Shown here in pieces: positions 30,768 through 31,541 of a stretch of 31,541 nucleotides of DNA. The notes below the pieces were generated by a model that had not been told where the DNA came from, made no database searches, and worked only from the letters and a program-made list of their open reading frames with translations. A program made the position numbers and the translations under genes. The DNA is taken from NCBI GenBank assembly GCA_964359565.1, contig CAYHTN010000005.1:1-31541 (forward strand). Direction: 5' to 3'. The DNA comes from JAGOTP01 sp964359565 (lineage in GTDB: Bacteria > Patescibacteriota > Patescibacteriia > 2-12-FULL-60-25). Within the stretch, counting starts at the first letter, position 1. Every line of letters begins with the position of its first letter.

Positions 30768-31541
30768 ATGTGGCAGAGCATTCGTCGATGGTCACCTCTC
30801 ACGCGCGCGTTTCTTCTCGTTCTCGGTATCGAGCTTTTGTCTGCGCTCGTGGTGTTTTTTGCCAAGGCAAATAGTGTTGTTGCTGTTGTTCTTGCGATTG
30901 GTTGTGGGGTACTCACAGTCGTTCGTCCTGAATACGGCCTCACGCTTCTTACAGGAGAACTCCTCATCGGTTCCAAAGGAGGATTATTTCGCTTTGGGGG
31001 CGATGCGCAAAATAACGGGGGAGTTCCGATACGTATTCTTTTATTTGTAGGGTTTTTGTTGGGGTGGTTGATCTGGTCGCTGCGACAAAAAACCTGGAAG
31101 CAATGGCCAGCGTTTGTAACAGGTCGACGCATCTACCTGTTGATCGCCGCACTCCTTGGATGGGCTTTCCTGCGCGGCGTGTTTCAACACCACACGTTTT
31201 TATTCGCTGATGCAAATAGTTGGGGAATGTGGCTGCTCTTACTGCCGATTTTAGATATTATTTGGCATCGTGGCGAAGCTTTAAAACGGGTCCTTTTCCC
31301 AACTGTGTACGCCGCTCTGCTTTGGCTGCCGATCAAAACATTGCTGTTATTCTATCTTTTTTCACATGCCTTTCCCGCTTCATTCTTAGAAGCGTTGTAT
31401 CTTTGGATACGACGCACGGGAGTAGGGGAAATCACACGTGCGAGCGGGACGGCCTTTCGGATTTTTTTACAGTCACAGATTTATGCACTAGGTGTGGTGT
31501 TCGCTCTTTGGTGTAAACAGGTCATGGTTCCAAAACTGACG
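30768..31541 (+). CDS. O-antigen ligase/polymerase-like membrane protein, cut off by the window end
   Basis: A frame of 258 codons runs from the ATG at 30768 to the last base without a stop. It starts MWQSIRRWSPLTRAFLLVLG and shows at least five hydrophobic segments in the visible part, including one with NSWGMWLLLLPILD. Together with the flippase and two glycosyltransferases just upstream, this fits a Wzy/WaaL-type polymerase or ligase that joins or polymerises surface glycan units outside the membrane. The catalytic periplasmic loop would lie beyond the window, so the assignment rests on context and topology. It begins 3 bases after the GT2 stop. Confidence 0.7.
   Translation, partial: MWQSIRRWSPLTRAFLLVLGIELLSALVVFFAKANSVVAVVLAIGCGVLTVVRPEYGLTLLTGELLIGSKGGLFRFGGDAQNNGGVPIRILLFVGFLLGWLIWSLRQKTWKQWPAFVTGRRIYLLIAALLGWAFLRGVFQHHTFLFADANSWGMWLLLLPILDIIWHRGEALKRVLFPTVYAALLWLPIKTLLLFYLFSHAFPASFLEALYLWIRRTGVGEITRASGTAFRIFLQSQIYALGVVFALWCKQVMVPKLT

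Noticed and set aside
30580..31050. Plus-strand open frame of 156 codons across the GT2 gene and the polymerase-like gene
   Set aside because: It overlaps the conserved end of GT2 in another frame. The real downstream gene is the frame from 30768 that stays open to the window end.
1..31541. CRISPR array, insertion sequence, integrase, tRNA or rRNA
   Set aside because: No regularly spaced repeats, transposase or recombinase motifs, or tRNA/rRNA-like sequences were found on reading through both strands.

Overview
The window looks like the chromosome of a Candidate Phyla Radiation (Patescibacteria) bacterium, possibly of the Uhrbacteria/Magasanikbacteria type. That placement is inference from gene content. 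The signs are a secreted protein ending in a C-terminal domain I associate with this group, a DUF5671-type membrane protein, a membrane protein paired with a VirD4/HerA-like ATPase, an RNA polymerase alpha subunit without its C-terminal domain and an alanyl-tRNA synthetase that stops after its editing domain. UGA is used as a normal stop (for example dacA, the MFS gene, ldt), so this is not one of the CPR lineages that recode UGA. I see no mobile element, CRISPR array, tRNA or rRNA. No gene-free gap exceeds about 205 bases.

Layout. Positions 1-2388 hold a minus-strand group: engB, a DUF5671-type membrane protein, a small acidic protein and a cut-off gene. It diverges from the rest at 2389-2559, and everything after that is on the plus strand. 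Positions 2560-7680 carry nusA and the membrane-insertion/export set yidC-secD-secF, closed by a strong terminator. Positions 7750-11385 carry a membrane-anchored protein of unknown function and a VirD4/HerA-like ATPase with a zinc ribbon. Positions 11409-15907 form a cell-wall block: uppP, a calcium-repeat L,D-transpeptidase, a D,D-carboxypeptidase and a polysaccharide deacetylase, with rlmN embedded. Positions 15911-20908 carry mnmA, a GAF-like membrane protein, alaS and an MFS transporter. Positions 20984-24933 are a ribosomal block (infA, rpmJ, rpsM, rpsK, rpsD, rpoA, rplQ, rplM, rpsI) with its own strong promoter and terminator. Positions 25139-31541 are surface-related: a secreted Ig-repeat protein, then a coupled polysaccharide cluster (flippase, GT4, GT2, O-antigen polymerase-like gene running off the end).

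How the genes fit together. YidC, SecD and SecF insert and export proteins. UppP recycles the lipid carrier used by the wall enzymes and by the flippase/glycosyltransferase cluster. The L,D-transpeptidase, carboxypeptidase and deacetylase shape the wall and surface glycans.

The most unusual item is SecD. Two tandem parvulin (PpiC/SurA-like) domains are inserted in its extracytoplasmic region, the first degenerate and the second canonical, so a folding catalyst appears to be built into the export motor. Other points worth a look are four GTGGG-like boxes at an exact 10-base period upstream of the flippase (an MraZ-type operator arrangement), a 13-base-pair hairpin at the predicted 5' end of nusA mRNA, a general lack of Shine-Dalgarno sequences with several apparently leaderless promoters, and two hydrophobic segments encoded in overlapping frames where uppP meets ldt.
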